From: Acidobacteriaceae bacterium
GTDB taxonomy: Bacteria > Acidobacteriota > Terriglobia > Terriglobales > Acidobacteriaceae
Assembly (NCBI GenBank): GCA_030040115.1
Contig: JASHUH010000134.1
Span: 1-6,738, forward strand
Length of the DNA: 6,738 nt
Direction of reading: 5' to 3'
This document shows, in pieces, positions 6,299 through 6,738 of this stretch (position 1 is its first letter; each line of letters begins with the position of its first letter). Below the pieces are notes generated by a model that searched no databases, was not told the origin of the DNA, and worked only from the letters and a program-made list of their open reading frames with translations. The translations under genes were made by a program, and so were the position numbers.

Positions 6299-6738
6299 AT
6301 GTCAGCTCCCGACATCATCTGGAAAAACGGCAAGTTTACGCAAACCGCGCGGCGCGACGCCTGGTGGCTTTCTCCGAGCGCGGTTTTTCTGGGCCTCAGC
6401 GCGTTTCTGGTCTACGCGAACTGGGCGGCTTTCCAGAACAGCCATTACACCTTTGGGCCCTATATTTCGCCGTTTTATTCACCGGAGCTATTTGGCAGTT
6501 CAACGCACGCCTTGTTCGGCCCGAAACCGCATTGGTATCCAGACTTTTTACCCTTTTCTCCGGCTCTGTTGATTCTCTGGATACCGGGCCTGTTCCGCGT
6601 GACCTGCTACTACTACCGCGGCGCATACTACAAGTCGTTCTGGGTTGACCCTCCTGCTTGCGCGGTGAGCGAGCCGCGCAAGGTTTATCTGGGAGAACGG
6701 AGTTTTCCGCTGATTCTGCAAAATTTTCACCGCTATTT
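6299..6738 (+). CDS. Succinate dehydrogenase membrane anchor, Sdh1 type, C-terminus cut by window edge
   Basis: The first 146 residues of a membrane protein run open to the window edge. It resembles the membrane anchor of the mycobacterial Sdh1 succinate dehydrogenase (Rv0249c type, roughly 270 residues), which passes electrons from succinate oxidation to menaquinone in the cytoplasmic membrane. Shared landmarks are RRDAWWLSP (18-26), ISPFYSP (56-62), RVTCYYYRGAYYKSFW (100-115), ACAVSEP (120-126) and FPLILQNFHRY (136-146). One membrane helix covers about 25-45 and a second about 86-104; His144 may bind heme. The mycobacterial Sdh1 anchor is, as I recall, reported to carry an unusual membrane-embedded Rieske-type cluster, but any such ligands further on are outside the window. 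The flavoprotein and iron-sulfur subunit genes would be expected just downstream. The start at 6299 follows GGAGG at 6290; an in-frame ATG at 6245 is the alternative. The gene is divergent from the rhamnosidase. Confidence 0.87.
   Translation, partial: MSAPDIIWKNGKFTQTARRDAWWLSPSAVFLGLSAFLVYANWAAFQNSHYTFGPYISPFYSPELFGSSTHALFGPKPHWYPDFLPFSPALLILWIPGLFRVTCYYYRGAYYKSFWVDPPACAVSEPRKVYLGERSFPLILQNFHRY

Noticed and set aside
5592..6572. Plus-strand open frame of 326 codons opposite the rhamnosidase N-terminus and crossing the divergent promoter region
   Set aside because: It lies antisense to the signal peptide and conserved sandwich domain of the GH78 enzyme and then overlaps the succinate dehydrogenase gene in another frame. 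Its translation is Gly/Arg-rich with no recognisable motif.

Overview
The window is high-GC bacterial DNA with five complete or nearly complete genes and two genes cut by the window edges. The mix is a membrane anchor of the mycobacterial Sdh1 type, a secreted GH78-type rhamnosidase, a secreted esterase and a DUF2905 membrane protein. It fits a soil-dwelling, polysaccharide-degrading bacterium, and I would guess Acidobacteriota (Terriglobia). That assignment is an inference from gene content and protein style; there is no rRNA or other marker here.

Left part (1-2716, all on the minus strand, listed in transcription order): a secreted alpha/beta-hydrolase (2716-1004) with a good upstream promoter candidate, a 74-residue DUF2905 two-helix membrane protein (869-645), and an unrecognised cytoplasmic protein (609 to beyond the left edge). 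The last two are 35 bases apart and probably co-transcribed. The 134-base gap before DUF2905 may be read through from the esterase or may hold its own weak promoter.

Middle (2717-3602): a 130-base divergent promoter region separates the esterase from a plus-strand calcineurin-like metallophosphoesterase (2847-3602). That gene converges, with only 36 bases between, on a large minus-strand gene.

Right part (3639-6738): an exported 816-residue GH78-type alpha-L-rhamnosidase (6089-3639) with the family's acidic active-site spacing intact. It is divergent from a plus-strand gene for a Sdh1-type succinate dehydrogenase membrane anchor (6299 to beyond the right edge). The region between them holds a perfect 10-bp inverted repeat and an extended -10 promoter candidate for the succinate dehydrogenase gene.

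The two exported hydrolases suggest breakdown of plant or microbial glycans outside the cytoplasm. They are separate transcription units with the phosphoesterase between them, so no shared pathway is shown. I found no tRNA, rRNA, CRISPR array, transposase or phage gene, and nothing that amounts to a new multi-gene system. The points most worth a second look are the intergenic palindrome, the non-canonical GH78 active-site motif, the unrecognised left-edge protein and the start of the succinate dehydrogenase gene. No intergenic stretch exceeds 300 bases.
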